A DNA stretch of 64,000 nucleotides, from positions 363,230-427,229 of the forward strand of contig NW_019775192.1 in assembly GCF_001039355.2 (NCBI RefSeq). Direction: 5' to 3'. Source of the stretch: Lingula anatina. Lineage: Eukaryota > Brachiopoda > Lingulata > Lingulida > Lingulidae. This document shows, one piece after another, positions 63,130 through 64,000 of the stretch; the stretch's first letter is position 1, and every line of letters begins with the position of its first letter. Under the pieces are notes generated by a model. It had not been told where the DNA came from. It saw only the letters and a program-made list of their open reading frames with translations, and ran no database searches. The translations under genes were made by a program, and so were the position numbers.

Positions 63130-64000
63130 TTAAGTCAAGTATCTATCTGGCCTTTTAACAATCCTGCCAGATCTTGTTTTTATTGGTGAATCAACTGAAT
63201 TACTTTTCTCATTGGCACTTTGTTTCTTTGTAACAGTCTCCGACTGAATTTCAGTCACAGTCTCTGGTTTAAGATCAGAATTCAATTCTTCTGGCTTCGA
63301 AGGTATACATTGAGCATCAGTGTTCTCAGTTTCTTTTGTTTTCCTTATGTGTTTCCGATTTCTCCTGTATTTTCCTTCCTAAGTTTCTATCAAATATGAT
63401 CTTGGTCCTACTTTACTAAGACATTCACCTTTTTTCCAGGCTTGTTTTTCTTTGGTTCCTAGTGGCTGCAATCGAACAGCTTCTCCAATTTCCAATTCAG
63501 GTAGTTTCCTTGCATTTTTGTCATAACTTTGTTTGGCTCTTTTACGTTTGATTGTGAGGTTATCATATACTCCATCAATCAATCTTGGTTTTAACAATTC
63601 TTCGCTTGTTGGCATCTTTGTTCTTGTTCTCCTTGACATTAGTTTTTGCACTGGGCTGCTTCCCAACTTATCTGGTGTATTCCTCCATTCTAAAATAGCT
63701 ATGTGCAAGTCTTGTTTGCATTTTTTCCTTAGTCTTTTTGCAATCTTGACTGCCGATTCAGCTTTACCATTCGCTTGGCTATGATATGGAGAGCTTGTTT
63801 TGTGTTCAAAACTCCATTCCTTTGAAAATTCTTCATACTCTTGACTGATAAACTGTGGTCCATTATCCGTTATGACTTCTTCCGGAATACCATGTCTTGC
63901 AAAATGAGCTTTAGTAGCTTCAATAACCGTGCTACTAGTAGTGTCCTCCAGCTTATCTAATTCAAAAAAGTCACTAAAATAGTCAACAGTTACTAAATAA
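63130..64000 (-). mobile_element. Ty3/gypsy-like integrase, 3' end of pol, nearly intact
   Basis: The minus-strand frame is open from the window edge. The integrase core shows the first Asp in VTVDYFSDFFEL, the second in VITDNGPQF and the Glu in QANGKAESAVKIA (DDE triad). These are followed by WRNTPDKLGSSPVQ, the C-terminal block GPRSYLIET and, past one in-frame TAG at 63381-63379, YRRNRKHIRKT and TRSGRIVKRPDRYLT to the stop at 63130. Only that single stop interrupts it, so the copy is young. RT, protease and gag would lie right of 64000. Confidence 0.88.

Overview
The window is animal nuclear DNA. It is AT-rich and made of many short exons with GT-AG introns, and its proteins match animal families along most of their length. 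The transposon mix (DIRS-like, Ty3/gypsy-like, hAT-like, several MITE-like families) and gene content fit an invertebrate, probably a lophotrochozoan or a basal deuterostome. I cannot name the species.

Six spliced genes fill about 57 kb and alternate strictly in strand: TARBP1 (-), FCF1 (+), ABCG5 (-), ABCG8 (+), ZFYVE19 (-), PNPT1 (+). This gives three head-to-head pairs sharing an upstream region (TARBP1/FCF1, ABCG5/ABCG8, ZFYVE19/PNPT1) and two tail-to-tail pairs. I traced exon by exon with splice phases for FCF1, ABCG5, ABCG8, ZFYVE19 and most of TARBP1. TARBP1 (tRNA 2'-O-methyltransferase) runs off the left edge and lacks only its last exon. FCF1 (rRNA-processing PIN protein) and ABCG5 look complete. 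ABCG8 lacks one internal exon carrying the rest of Walker A; it probably fell into an unresolved join marked by one N at 25321. ZFYVE19 (abscission checkpoint FYVE protein) looks complete. PNPT1 (mitochondrial polynucleotide phosphorylase) is complete apart from an N run.

PNPT1 intron 1 holds two surprises. One is an almost perfect 0.92 kb inverted repeat that begins about 14 bp after exon 1. The other is an intronless antisense gene for a diaminopimelate-epimerase-like protein, a bacterial-type enzyme that animals do not normally have. Both catalytic cysteines are kept, but several substrate-binding positions are changed.

From 57.3 kb to the end there is no host gene that I can support, only nested repeats: a 340 bp TIR element, decayed Ty3/gypsy pol and gag pieces on either side of a DIRS-like fragment, a hAT-like transposase end, and the 3' part of a second, nearly intact Ty3/gypsy element running off the right edge.

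The assembly has visible faults. Single Ns at 25321, 45626 and 61152 mark joins. The last two sit between near-identical direct copies (about 1.95 kb and 0.53 kb) and look like unmerged contig ends or haplotypes. In PNPT1 the duplicated exons cannot be spliced in frame.
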